The notes beneath the pieces are model-generated. The model saw only the letters and a program-made list of their open reading frames with translations. It did not search any database and was not told the origin of the DNA. 32,814 nucleotides of DNA from a virus. Location: IMG/VR virus record IMGVR_UViG_3300009154_000158, positions 1-32,814 of that record. One strand, given 5' to 3'. A program made the position numbers and the translations under genes. Shown piece by piece: positions 6,393 to 12,089 of this stretch; within the stretch, counting starts at the first letter, position 1; each line of letters begins with the position of its first letter.

Positions 6393-6492
6393 CGTTGCCG
6401 TGAGAAGCATCAAGTAAGGCCATTTAATTCTACTCTCGCCCTTGGTTACAACTTAAGGGTTCTCACCGAGGGTAGAGCTAAGTGGCCTTTTT
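6393..6492 (+). ncRNA. Candidate structured small RNA of about 100 nt
   Basis: Between the promoter at 6358-6386 and a U-tract at 6488-6492 lies one long hairpin. AAGGCCATTTA (6416-6426) pairs with TAAGTGGCCTT (6479-6489). A 3x3 internal loop follows, then CTACTCTCG (6430-6438) pairs with CGAGGGTAG (6467-6475). A CCCTT/AAGGG stem (6439-6443 with 6455-6459) caps the apex. No ORF with a ribosome site is present on this strand. The arrangement of promoter, long hairpin and U-run is that of a free-standing small RNA, though a complex terminator is an alternative. It matches no RNA family that I recognise. Confidence 0.45.
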
Positions 6493-6647
6493 GTTGCCCC
6501 CATGACATCCGCACCCCTGGCGATACTAAGCACCCCTGACTGTGGTGGCGAGGGAGAAAAGCGGTTCAGCTTGACCCAAGGGGGACGGCTGCACGAGGGT
6601 TCTGCCCCAAGTGATAAACGACCAGTAGGCTGATGGTAGGTATGTTG

Positions 6648-6761
6648 CAGAGACAAATTCTCTGGGTCGATAAATAAAGCAGCAGACAGCATTAAGGGTA
6701 AAACCCCAATGCTGACAGCCCCCAGGCTGACGGTAGAGGACCGATAGATAGTAAACCTATC
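6648..6761 (+). other. Array of five consecutive hairpins
   Basis: CAGAGA/TCTCTG pairs at 6648-6664. CAGCATT/AATGCTG with inner GGG/CCC pairs at 6687-6714. CAGCC/GGCTG pairs at 6716-6729, CGGT/ACCG at 6731-6743 and GATAG/CTATC at 6747-6761. CGATAG (6742-6747) could instead pair with CTATCG (6769-6774). The last four stems are separated by one to three bases. The array lies upstream of the ORF at 6821 and could be a leader RNA, a second non-coding RNA or an origin structure. Confidence 0.5.
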
Positions 6762-6820
6762 ATCATCCCTATCGTAGCCCTTGTATTTCCGATTAAAAAG
6801 AGACGAAAAAGACAAACACT

Positions 6821-6964
6821 ATGACCTATGAGCAAGCAATAGAAATCCTAAATAAACACAAGGATGGTGAAGACTATCCCCCGTGGGTCATTACTGCTGC
6901 CCTGATAGCTACAGGCGATATGCCTATGGCAGACGATAGCGAAATACAATCTATAATCAACTAA
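6821..6964 (+). CDS. Unknown 47-aa acidic protein
   Basis: ATG 6821 to TAA 6964. The product is acidic and helical with a YPPWVITAALIATGDMP centre. No strong Shine-Dalgarno is visible (only AGAGA well upstream), so initiation may depend on the preceding RNA structure. Length and composition are typical of small early phage proteins. Function is unknown. Confidence 0.5.
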   Translation: MTYEQAIEILNKHKDGEDYPPWVITAALIATGDMPMADDSEIQSIIN

Positions 6965-6984
6965 TCTTCTAATAGAATGCAGGT

Positions 6985-7009
6985 GTCGCCCCCGCAGGAT
7001 AAGGGCGAC
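6985..7009 (+). other. Hairpin upstream of the Cys-rich gene
   Basis: GTCGCCC (6985-6991) pairs perfectly with GGGCGAC (7003-7009), with an 11-base loop. No T-run follows, so this is more likely a leader or processing structure than a terminator. Confidence 0.4.
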
Positions 7010-7037
7010 TTAACATCAACGAAAGGTAGTACCACAC

Positions 7038-7256
7038 ATGAAACTCTGCATACACTGCGTCCATTACTTGGACCACCCTGAGAGTAAAGACCCCCAACAC
7101 GGGCTTTGCGAGAAATCCCCTAGAACCATCTCTTTGGTTACAGGTCAGATAGAGAAACACCACGAGTTCTGCTCTACCTACCGCATCTCCACTTGTGGAC
7201 AGAAGGCTAGGTTTTTTGAACCTATCCTCGGTTTGGAGGTAACTGACGATGAGTGA
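7038..7256 (+). CDS. Small Cys-rich, probably zinc-binding protein
   Basis: This 72-residue protein has C4, C7, C24, C45 and C53, plus H21 and H42. CxxC at the N terminus with later Cys residues suggests one zinc site. It overlaps the start of the exonuclease gene by 8 bases, so it is probably translated with it. Similar short CxxC-starting proteins are common in phage early regions, but I know of no assigned role. It could be a DNA-binding accessory to the recombination genes that follow. Confidence 0.75.
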   Translation: MKLCIHCVHYLDHPESKDPQHGLCEKSPRTISLVTGQIEKHHEFCSTYRISTCGQKARFFEPILGLEVTDDE

Positions 7257-8145
7257 CTTCTCACCTGAATCTAGAAACTCTGCCTGGTGGTCAGGAGACA
7301 GCAGACTAGCTGCCCAAGGAAAGGCTAACGAGGCCATCCTACGCAAGCTAGGCAAGCTGGAAATCCCAGACCTTTCCCACATAGAAGCTGTGCAGATGGG
7401 TCATGTGATGGAGCCTGTTATAGGTTCACTCGCTGCTGACCAGCTCAAGATAGAGCTGACCAAGATAGAACATGAACTAACGCACAAGACCGAGCCTTGG
7501 CTGAAGTCTCATTTTGACTTTCATGGAGTAGAGAATGGCAAACCTATTCTTGTCGAGTGCAAGAACTACAACGCTGGCACACGCAACAAATTTGACGCTG
7601 ACACGAAGACTGTCCCTGATGCTGACTATGCTCAGATGCTCCACGAAGCCACGGTCTACGGCTGCGAAACTGTGTACTTGGCTATCCTTTTTGGTGGACA
7701 GGAATTCTTCTTGTGCGACTTCACGTTCACTGCTGAGCAAAAAGAGGAGCATGTCAAGCAATGTGCTGTCTATTGGAGTCACGTACAGGCAGGGACAACT
7801 CTACCGCCAGAGACACCTGAACAATGCAGGGTCATCTACCCTACCCACCTAGAAGCCTCTAAAACCGCTTCTAAGACCGTGGAAGAGGCTTGCGGGTATC
7901 TGCGCCGCATCAAAGACCAAATCAAAATCCTAGAGGCTCAGAAAGACAACCTAGAGACACTCATCATGGGCTATATGGGGGAATCCTCCCTGTTGTCCAG
8001 CATCGGCGGGGACACGCTCGCCACTTGGAAGAATGCCAAAACGTCAGAGAGGTTTGACAGCAAGCTCTTCCAATCTGCCATGCCAGAGGTTTACGAGAAG
8101 TTCGTTATCAATCAACCAGGCTCACGCCGTTTTCTACTTAAGTGA
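7249..8145 (+). CDS. YqaJ-type viral exonuclease (PD-(D/E)XK)
   Basis: This 298-residue protein is a likely 5'-3' DNA exonuclease of the YqaJ/lambda-Exo superfamily. It would resect double-stranded ends so that the annealing protein at 8377 can load. The nuclease core is visible: GHVMEP with E55, SHFDFHG with D90, then ILVECKN with E103 and K105 as the ExK pair, and Tyr127/Gln129 in the following helix. The C-terminal 80 residues form a coiled helix (EEACGYLRRIKDQIKILEAQ). ATG 7249 follows GGAGG. The stop codon lies inside the variant leader motif at 8142. Confidence 0.9.
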   Translation: MSDFSPESRNSAWWSGDSRLAAQGKANEAILRKLGKLEIPDLSHIEAVQMGHVMEPVIGSLAADQLKIELTKIEHELTHKTEPWLKSHFDFHGVENGKPILVECKNYNAGTRNKFDADTKTVPDADYAQMLHEATVYGCETVYLAILFGGQEFFLCDFTFTAEQKEEHVKQCAVYWSHVQAGTTLPPETPEQCRVIYPTHLEASKTASKTVEEACGYLRRIKDQIKILEAQKDNLETLIMGYMGESSLLSSIGGDTLATWKNAKTSERFDSKLFQSAMPEVYEKFVINQPGSRRFLLK

Positions 8146-8152
8146 GGTTGAC
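8142..8152 (+). promoter_or_regulatory. Variant leader motif GTGAGGTTGAC
   Basis: This differs from the three upstream copies by one base. It contains the exonuclease stop codon (TGA 8143-8145) and supplies GAGGT for ATG 8156. It lies more than 2 kb from the other copies, which argues against recent local duplication. Confidence 0.6.
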
Positions 8153-8155
8153 AAC

Positions 8156-8380
8156 ATGAGCAAATTTCAAAAACAAATTGATTTTCTTTTTGCCGTCAAC
8201 AACGCAGATATATCGGCTTTAGAAGATGCGAAAGCTACGCTTGAATACATGCAAGAACAACTGCATATTCAAAATAAATATATCAACGAATCTTTGGAGT
8301 TGATACAAGAGGCATTAAGTCAAGACCCTATGCCAACCATTAAAAAATTAGCCAAACATTTGAAAGCAGACTTCATATGA
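8156..8380 (+). CDS. Unknown 74-aa coiled-coil protein between exonuclease and RecT
   Basis: ATG 8156 follows the variant leader motif. The open frame extends further upstream only inside the exonuclease gene. The protein is predicted by eye to be all helical, with heptad-like Leu/Ile spacing from about residue 20 to 50. It is more AT-rich than its neighbours. Its ATGA overlap with the annealing protein gene suggests a joint role in recombination, perhaps as a partner protein, but no family is recognised. Confidence 0.72.
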   Translation: MSKFQKQIDFLFAVNNADISALEDAKATLEYMQEQLHIQNKYINESLELIQEALSQDPMPTIKKLAKHLKADFI

Positions 8381-9237
8381 GCAACATCGTTCCGTTTAAC
8401 GACATGCAGCAGATGGCAGAAGTTGCCGCTGCCAGCAAGATGTTCGGGTTCAAAAACACGCAGGAGGCTCTAGCCATCATGCTGCTATGTCAGGGGGAGA
8501 ATCTTCACCCTGCGGTAGCTATGCGGGACTACCACGTCATACAGGGCAGACCAGCTCTGAAAGCTGACGCAATGCTGGCAAGGTTCCAGCAAGCAGGAGG
8601 CAGGGTTGATTGGCAGGTCTACACAGACGCAGAGGTGACAGGCCTGTTCTCTCACCCTGCTGGAGGTAGCCTGAAGGTAAGCTGGACCCTAGCTCAAGCC
8701 AAGAGTATCGGCATTGCCAACAAGGACAACTGGAAAAACTACCCTAGAGCCATGCTCAGAGCTAGGTGCATTTCAGAAGGTATCCGTTCTGTCTACCCTG
8801 GCTGCGTAGTCGGTGTCTACACGCCGGAAGAAATACAGGACTACAAGGCTCCAGAAGCCCCTACAAGCCCCGTGAAAGACATGGGCATGGCAGAGGTAGT
8901 GGTAGATGACATTGCGACCTTGGAGAGTGATGTAGAGGCTCTGCTGCCGTTTGCCGTTCTCCTGCCAAGCGGAGAGGTCTACGCCAGCTTTGACAAGATA
9001 GAGGACTGGATGGAGTGCTATTCCGAGATGGTGGGCAAGATTCGCAGCTCTACCAAGCTCAACAGCGATGCCAAGAATGCGAAGGTCCAAGACTTTCGCA
9101 AAGCTAACGAGGCACAGCGTAAGAAGCTGGATGTCACGCAGATGGCTTTGTTGGCACAGTGGACTGCGGAGGAGAGCAAGACTGTCCCAAAGTCGCAGCC
9201 GCCAGTAGAGGAACTACACAACGAGAATCCATATTGA
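8377..9237 (+). CDS. RecT-type single-strand annealing protein
   Basis: This 286-residue protein resembles the RecT-like annealing proteins found beside YqaJ exonucleases. Characteristic segments are ALAIMLLCQGENLHPA (about 31-46), QGRPALKADAMLARFQ (about 55-70) and YPRAMLRARCISEGIR (about 121-136). With the exonuclease it would anneal single-stranded ends and help form concatemers. A polar tail from about residue 250 may contact a host SSB. It overlaps the preceding gene by ATGA and its stop overlaps a TTG of the next frame. The call rests on remembered family patterns. Confidence 0.85.
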   Translation: MSNIVPFNDMQQMAEVAAASKMFGFKNTQEALAIMLLCQGENLHPAVAMRDYHVIQGRPALKADAMLARFQQAGGRVDWQVYTDAEVTGLFSHPAGGSLKVSWTLAQAKSIGIANKDNWKNYPRAMLRARCISEGIRSVYPGCVVGVYTPEEIQDYKAPEAPTSPVKDMGMAEVVVDDIATLESDVEALLPFAVLLPSGEVYASFDKIEDWMECYSEMVGKIRSSTKLNSDAKNAKVQDFRKANEAQRKKLDVTQMALLAQWTAEESKTVPKSQPPVEELHNENPY

Positions 9238-9422
9238 ATCACCTGCTGGCGGGACAGAGTATCACGCCGCAGGAAGCTCTGCGGCTTTACGGGAGCATGA
9301 GACTTGCTGCACATATCGAAGTTTTTAGACGACAGGGACACAACATCTCTACAACGATTGTTAAGCAGGGTGGCACAGAGTACGGTAAGTACACATTACA
9401 TCGAAAGGAAACATATGAGTAA
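9159..9422 (+). CDS. Winged/helix-turn-helix DNA-binding protein
   Basis: The domain TQRESILNHLL, SITPQEALRLYGSMRLAAHI, EVFRRQGHNI matches the small phage HTH family (HTH_39-like): helix 1, a turn, a recognition helix around RLAAHI, then a short beta wing. GTG 9159 keeps helix 1 intact but overlaps the RecT gene by 79 bases. TTG 9234 would give a stop-start overlap but cuts helix 1. Neither has a strong ribosome site, so the start is open. It ends inside the next gene's start (9415). It may regulate the early unit or assist replication. Confidence 0.75.
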   Translation: MDCGGEQDCPKVAAASRGTTQRESILNHLLAGQSITPQEALRLYGSMRLAAHIEVFRRQGHNISTTIVKQGGTEYGKYTLHRKETYE

Positions 9423-9705
9423 CCAACATAGGGAAATGCCTGGCAGCGGGGTGCTGTTCTGGGAAGACGAGAACATGCGGAGGTCTGACAAGGCTCCTGA
9501 CTACAAGGGCTTTGTCCTGCTGGAGCATGACTACAAGGCTGGGGAGAAGCTCAAGCTGGGCGGGTGGGTGAAGCAGACCAGCGTAGGCAAGACACTCATC
9601 TCTTTGCGTGAAGATGCTTGGCAGAAGAAGCAGCAGATGGACAAAGAACCTAGAGAGGAAGTCCCTGCTTACCGTAAGCGCAAGGATGACGACCTGCCGT
9701 TCTGA
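9415..9705 (+). CDS. Unknown 96-aa early protein
   Basis: ATG 9415 follows AAGGAAA and overlaps the previous stop by 8 bases. The first 60 residues look like a small beta-barrel (GVLFWED, YKGFVLLE, LKLGGWVKQ, GKTLISLRED), followed by a charged Lys/Glu-rich tail ending in DDDLPF. An acidic, disordered C terminus with a final Pro-Phe is reminiscent of single-stranded DNA-binding proteins, and its position next to exonuclease and RecT would fit. This is an inference from shape, not from a recognised family. Confidence 0.72.
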   Translation: MSNQHREMPGSGVLFWEDENMRRSDKAPDYKGFVLLEHDYKAGEKLKLGGWVKQTSVGKTLISLREDAWQKKQQMDKEPREEVPAYRKRKDDDLPF

Positions 9706-10022
9706 TGGCTAAGCAGTCACCCACTCAGCGGTCACTGGAATACCTGCGAGAGCAGGGCTACCTGGTGGCAATAGTAGAACACTGGAATCCGTTTGCCCGT
9801 ATACGGCAGGACCTGTGGGGGTGGTGTGACTTGCTGGCAATCAAGAAGGATGAGGTGTTGGCGGTGCAGGTGACTGCCAGTGCTGTCAGCGAGAGGATTA
9901 AGAAGATACAGGCTTCCGAAACCGTGAGCCATGTACGAGATGCAGGTATCCGTATAGAGGTCCACGGCTGGAGGAAGAACAGCAAGGGTAAGTACGTTTT
10001 AAGAATAGAGGATATATCGTGA
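9705..10022 (+). CDS. Small PD-(D/E)XK-like nuclease or resolvase-like protein
   Basis: This 105-residue basic protein has an alpha-beta order typical of minimal PD-(D/E)XK nucleases: helix SPTQRSLEYLREQG, then RQDLWGWCDLLAI (D36, D42), then EVLAVQVTA where the usual ExK is replaced by Gln-x-Val. VRR-NUC and Holliday-junction resolvase-like proteins of this size have a similar layout. The missing Lys makes activity uncertain. It overlaps the previous stop (TGATG) and the next gene's GTG. A branch-processing role beside the recombination pair is plausible. Confidence 0.7.
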   Translation: MAKQSPTQRSLEYLREQGYLVAIVEHWNPFARIRQDLWGWCDLLAIKKDEVLAVQVTASAVSERIKKIQASETVSHVRDAGIRIEVHGWRKNSKGKYVLRIEDIS

Positions 10023-10765
10023 GCAAACATCATTTGTTAGTGGCTACTCCTATGTACGGCGGTATGTGTACAGGTTTTTATACACAGAGCATGTTGCAGC
10101 TTCCAGAGCTGATAAAAGAACGTGGGTGGGATATTTCTTTCTCGTTCATGTTTAACGAGAGCTTGATACAGAGAGCCAGGAATGCGCTGGTCAACGTCTT
10201 TATGAAGAAGGAAGAGTGTACTCACCTGCTCTTTATTGACGCTGACATCAGGTTTGACCCACATGACATTGTGACCATGCTGGAGGCAGACAAGGACATC
10301 ATCTGCGGCATCTACCCTAAGAAGGAAATCAACTGGCACAACGTAGACATGGCGGTCAAGCAGGGCTACCCGATAGAGCATCTCAAGCACTTCACGGGCA
10401 GCATGGTGGTTAACCTGGTGGATTACGAAGGTCAGGTCACTGTTCCAAGAATGGAGCCTGTAGAGATATTTGCTGGTGGCACAGGGTTTATGCTCATCAA
10501 AAGAGAAGTGTTCAATCAGCTAAAAGACAAAGTAAAAAGTTATGTCAATGATGTAGGCGAATTGTCTGGAACTTTGGGTCATGAACGTATCTGGGAATAC
10601 TTCCCTGTCTTCATAGAAGAAGGAACAGAGCGCCTGTTGTCAGAAGACTATGCGTTTTGCAAGATAGCCAGAGACAACGGCATCAAGATATGGGCAGCAC
10701 CGTGGGTGCATCTGGGGCATTTCGGGACCTACCTGTTTGAAGGTGGTCTGCTGCCTGCGCCGTGA
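10019..10765 (+). CDS. GT-A type glycosyltransferase
   Basis: This 248-residue protein starts at GTG 10019 inside the previous stop (GTGA). The N-terminal HHLLVATPMYGGM strand-loop is a nucleotide-sugar binding region. LLFIDADIRFD has the metal-binding DxD (D74-A-D76). A later acidic LLSEDYAFCKIARDNG segment fits the catalytic-base helix of GT2-like enzymes. It would transfer a sugar from an NDP-sugar, perhaps to phage DNA, to a host surface component or to a virion protein. Its place next to a DNA methyltransferase makes nucleic-acid modification worth considering but does not prove it. Confidence 0.85.
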   Translation: MSKHHLLVATPMYGGMCTGFYTQSMLQLPELIKERGWDISFSFMFNESLIQRARNALVNVFMKKEECTHLLFIDADIRFDPHDIVTMLEADKDIICGIYPKKEINWHNVDMAVKQGYPIEHLKHFTGSMVVNLVDYEGQVTVPRMEPVEIFAGGTGFMLIKREVFNQLKDKVKSYVNDVGELSGTLGHERIWEYFPVFIEEGTERLLSEDYAFCKIARDNGIKIWAAPWVHLGHFGTYLFEGGLLPAP

Positions 10766-10890
10766 ATGAGTTGGCTCTTTTCGCAGGCGCTGGTGGAGGA
10801 ATACTTGGGGGACACCTGCTCGGATGGCGAACCGTCTGCGCCGTTGAGTGGGAGCAATACCCAGCAAGCCAACAACCGAATGCAGGACAG
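10762..10890 (+). pseudogene. 5' remnant of a cytosine-C5 DNA methyltransferase
   Basis: The first 36-40 codons carry C5-MTase motif I (FAGAGG) and the acidic motif II region (CAVEWEQYPAS). They stop matching at about 10870, where the beta-class enzyme takes over. The 3' remnant with motif X is at 11594-11713. Together they mark a gene whose centre was replaced. Confidence 0.7.
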
Positions 10891-11580
10891 GGCGCACCAA
10901 TGAAAATAGAAATAGGGAATGCAACCCTGTATTTGGGTGACTGCATGGACATCTTGCCAACGCTGCAGAAGGTAGATGCGGTGATTACTGACCCGCCTTA
11001 TGGAATGGATTTTCAAAGCAATTACAGGATTGAAAAGCATTTAAAAATTGCAAATGACAAAAACGCTGATGTAGCTAATGATGTAATTGCTTGGGCTTTG
11101 GATAATGCTTTGCACTCGGTTTATGCCTTTGGAAGATGGGACAATATTTATGATTATCCAAAGCCAAAAAGCTTAATTACATGGGTTAAAAATAATTGGT
11201 CTATGGGCGATTTAAAACATGAACACGCGCGGCAAACAGAAGTTGCGTTTTTTTATGCAATGGAAAACCATTTTTTTCCCAAAGACCGACCTACCGATGT
11301 GATTGAATGGGTAAGAACGCAAAATTTTAACCATCCAACGGAAAAACCTGTTGGTCTTATGGCTAAATTTATTGAGTGGACAGACGGGGTAATTTGCGAC
11401 CCCTTTATGGGTAGCGGAACAACTGGCGTGGCAGCAATTCAAATGGGAAGAAAGTTTATTGGCGTAGAGCGTGAGCCTAAATACTTTGACATAGCTTGCA
11501 AACGCATAGAACAAGCCGTGGCACAGGGCCAACTGTTTGAACCCGAGCCACAAAAACAAGAACAGGTAAGTTTTTTATGA
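10762..11580 (+). CDS. Chimeric DNA methyltransferase: C5-type N terminus fused to a beta-class DPPY enzyme
   Basis: The frame starts at GTG 10762 within the glycosyltransferase stop. Residues 1-36 (LFAGAGGG, then LLGWRTVCAVEWE) are motifs I-II of a cytosine-C5 methyltransferase, but PCQ and ENV motifs never follow. From Met47 (ATG 10900) the sequence is a complete N6-adenine or N4-cytosine methyltransferase: DPPYGMDF at 77-84, HPTEKP at 191-196 and DPFMGSGTTG at 213-222. That motif order is the beta class. DNA from about 11000 to 11500 is clearly more AT-rich than its flanks. Met47 may be the real start of the active enzyme, as AGGACAGG lies upstream. Confidence 0.9.
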   Translation: MNELALFAGAGGGILGGHLLGWRTVCAVEWEQYPASQQPNAGQGAPMKIEIGNATLYLGDCMDILPTLQKVDAVITDPPYGMDFQSNYRIEKHLKIANDKNADVANDVIAWALDNALHSVYAFGRWDNIYDYPKPKSLITWVKNNWSMGDLKHEHARQTEVAFFYAMENHFFPKDRPTDVIEWVRTQNFNHPTEKPVGLMAKFIEWTDGVICDPFMGSGTTGVAAIQMGRKFIGVEREPKYFDIACKRIEQAVAQGQLFEPEPQKQEQVSFL

Positions 11581-11705
11581 TTCCCAAACACCAATATCCA
11601 ACGTGGGTAGAGTGGATCATGGGGTGGTCGCTAGGGTGGACAGACTTAAATCCATTGGAAACGGACAAGTGCCACTCTGTGCCGCTACCGCTTGGAGAAT
11701 CTTGA
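11577..11705 (+). CDS. 42-aa Trp-rich ORF overprinting the C5-MTase 3' remnant
   Basis: ATG 11577 overlaps the methyltransferase stop (ATGA). The product contains TWVEWIMGWSLGWTDLNPL, with five Trp in twelve residues. I recall VEWLMGWPxGWTDL-like strings at the end of some phage methyltransferases or as small proteins beside them. The same DNA in another frame reads RVDRLKSIGNGQVP, the C5-MTase motif X. Whether this ORF is translated is not known. The stop-start overlap with the upstream gene supports it. Confidence 0.5.
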   Translation: MIPKHQYPTWVEWIMGWSLGWTDLNPLETDKCHSVPLPLGES

Positions 11706-11713
11706 GTGACTAA
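11594..11713 (+). pseudogene. 3' remnant of a cytosine-C5 DNA methyltransferase (motif X)
   Basis: In the frame with codons starting at 11594, the DNA reads ISNVGRVDHGVVARVDRLK, then SIGNGQVPLCAATAWRILSD and TAA 11711-11713. GNGQVP is the phage form of C5-MTase motif X, and the trailing AATAW helix is the usual C terminus. No start codon stands in a plausible place (only GTG 11603), and the frame is not joined to the upstream gene. It ends 3 bases past the stop of the converging minus-strand gene. Confidence 0.75.
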
Positions 11714-11856
11714 CGCTTGGCTGTGCGCTTGCTCTTGCGGAAAGCCTCGGCAGTGGGATACCCTCTCTGCCCTGGCTTTTTAGCAGGCAAGCCTGCTTTT
11801 CGTCTCTTGTTGATGTTGTAGTACAACCCACGTTTAGCTTTAGGTGTATATGCCAT
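11710..11856 (-). CDS. 48-aa very basic protein, last gene of the leftward unit
   Basis: ATG 11856 overlaps the previous stop (TAATG) and the frame ends with TAG at 11710. About a third of the residues are Lys or Arg, with RRKAGLPAKKPGQRGYPT in the middle. Such peptides are common at the end of phage structural regions and may bind DNA or RNA, but I know of no assigned role. It converges with the rightward unit, and the last codons of the two sides overlap by 4 bases. Confidence 0.68.
   Translation of the reverse strand: MAYTPKAKRGLYYNINKRRKAGLPAKKPGQRGYPTAEAFRKSKRTAKR
11782..11800 (+). terminator. Possible terminator of the rightward unit
   Basis: AGCAGGC (11782-11788) and GCCTGCT (11791-11797) form a compact stem followed by TTTT. 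It lies about 70 bases beyond the last rightward frame, inside the converging 48-aa gene. The stem also has T-rich sequence on the other side, so it may work in both directions. Confidence 0.4.
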
Positions 11857-12089
11857 TACCTGCACCCCCATCTCTTTCTGGCTGCTTTGCCACGTTCACC
11901 CTTCCAGCTTTTACTGCGAGCGCAGAATGATTTATGCCTTGGGTTTTTTGGGTCTTTTGTCGGAGCTTTTAAGTTACTTCCTGCTCGTTTTGCTTTTGCT
12001 CGCCCTTTGGCTGTCAATCCTGCTCCACGGCTCACTGGGAGCTTTTCTCCTCTACCTACTGACAGACTGGGGAATTTCTTACGGGCCAT
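11856..12089 (-). CDS. 77-aa basic protein, DUF6321-like
   Basis: The segments GLTAKGRAKAKRAGSNLKAP (about 24-43) and HKSFCARSKSW (about 53-63) match, from memory, the phage family called DUF6321. The protein is strongly basic and has two Cys (C57, C76). Its stop and the next ATG overlap (TAATG). Its location after the endolysin is common for this family. The role is unknown. Nucleic-acid binding is likely from charge alone. Confidence 0.75.
   Translation of the reverse strand: MARKKFPSLSVGRGEKLPVSRGAGLTAKGRAKAKRAGSNLKAPTKDPKNPRHKSFCARSKSWKGERGKAARKRWGCR

Larger units (their letters stand above)
5939..6538 (+). repeat. Cluster of nine same-strand CCCCTG motifs
   Basis: CCCCTG occurs at 5939, 6020, 6032, 6053, 6081, 6143, 6212, 6514 and 6533, always on the plus strand. 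CCCCTA occurs at 6002, 6231 and 6370. A random 6-mer would be expected about 0.15 times in this length. Several lie in short stem-loops with CTAGGG or GGGGGC, for example 6079-6105. The cluster spans the gap 5937-6123, the gene at 6124 and the next gap. It could be a protein-binding array or an origin-like element. Confidence 0.6.
6325..6820. other. Gene-free 496-base structured region
   Basis: No supported gene lies here. A minus-strand frame at 6453-6815 starts at TTG with no ribosome site and covers the RNA hairpins, so it is not called. The region holds the hairpin 6332-6356, the candidate small RNA 6393-6492, two CCCCTG motifs, and a row of five hairpins at 6648-6761. No tRNA cloverleaf was found. 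The next ORF begins at 6821. Confidence 0.55.

Noticed and set aside
6453-6815. Minus-strand frame of 120 codons with one hydrophobic segment
   Set aside because: It starts at TTG without a Shine-Dalgarno, runs against all local genes and overlaps the paired stems of the candidate RNA and the hairpin array.
6325-6820. Possible tRNA or tmRNA
   Set aside because: No acceptor stem, TTC arm or CCA end could be assembled into a cloverleaf. Stems present are simple hairpins.
6969-7382. Minus-strand frame of 137 codons
   Set aside because: It lies opposite the Cys-rich and exonuclease genes, which have clear motifs and coupling on the plus strand.
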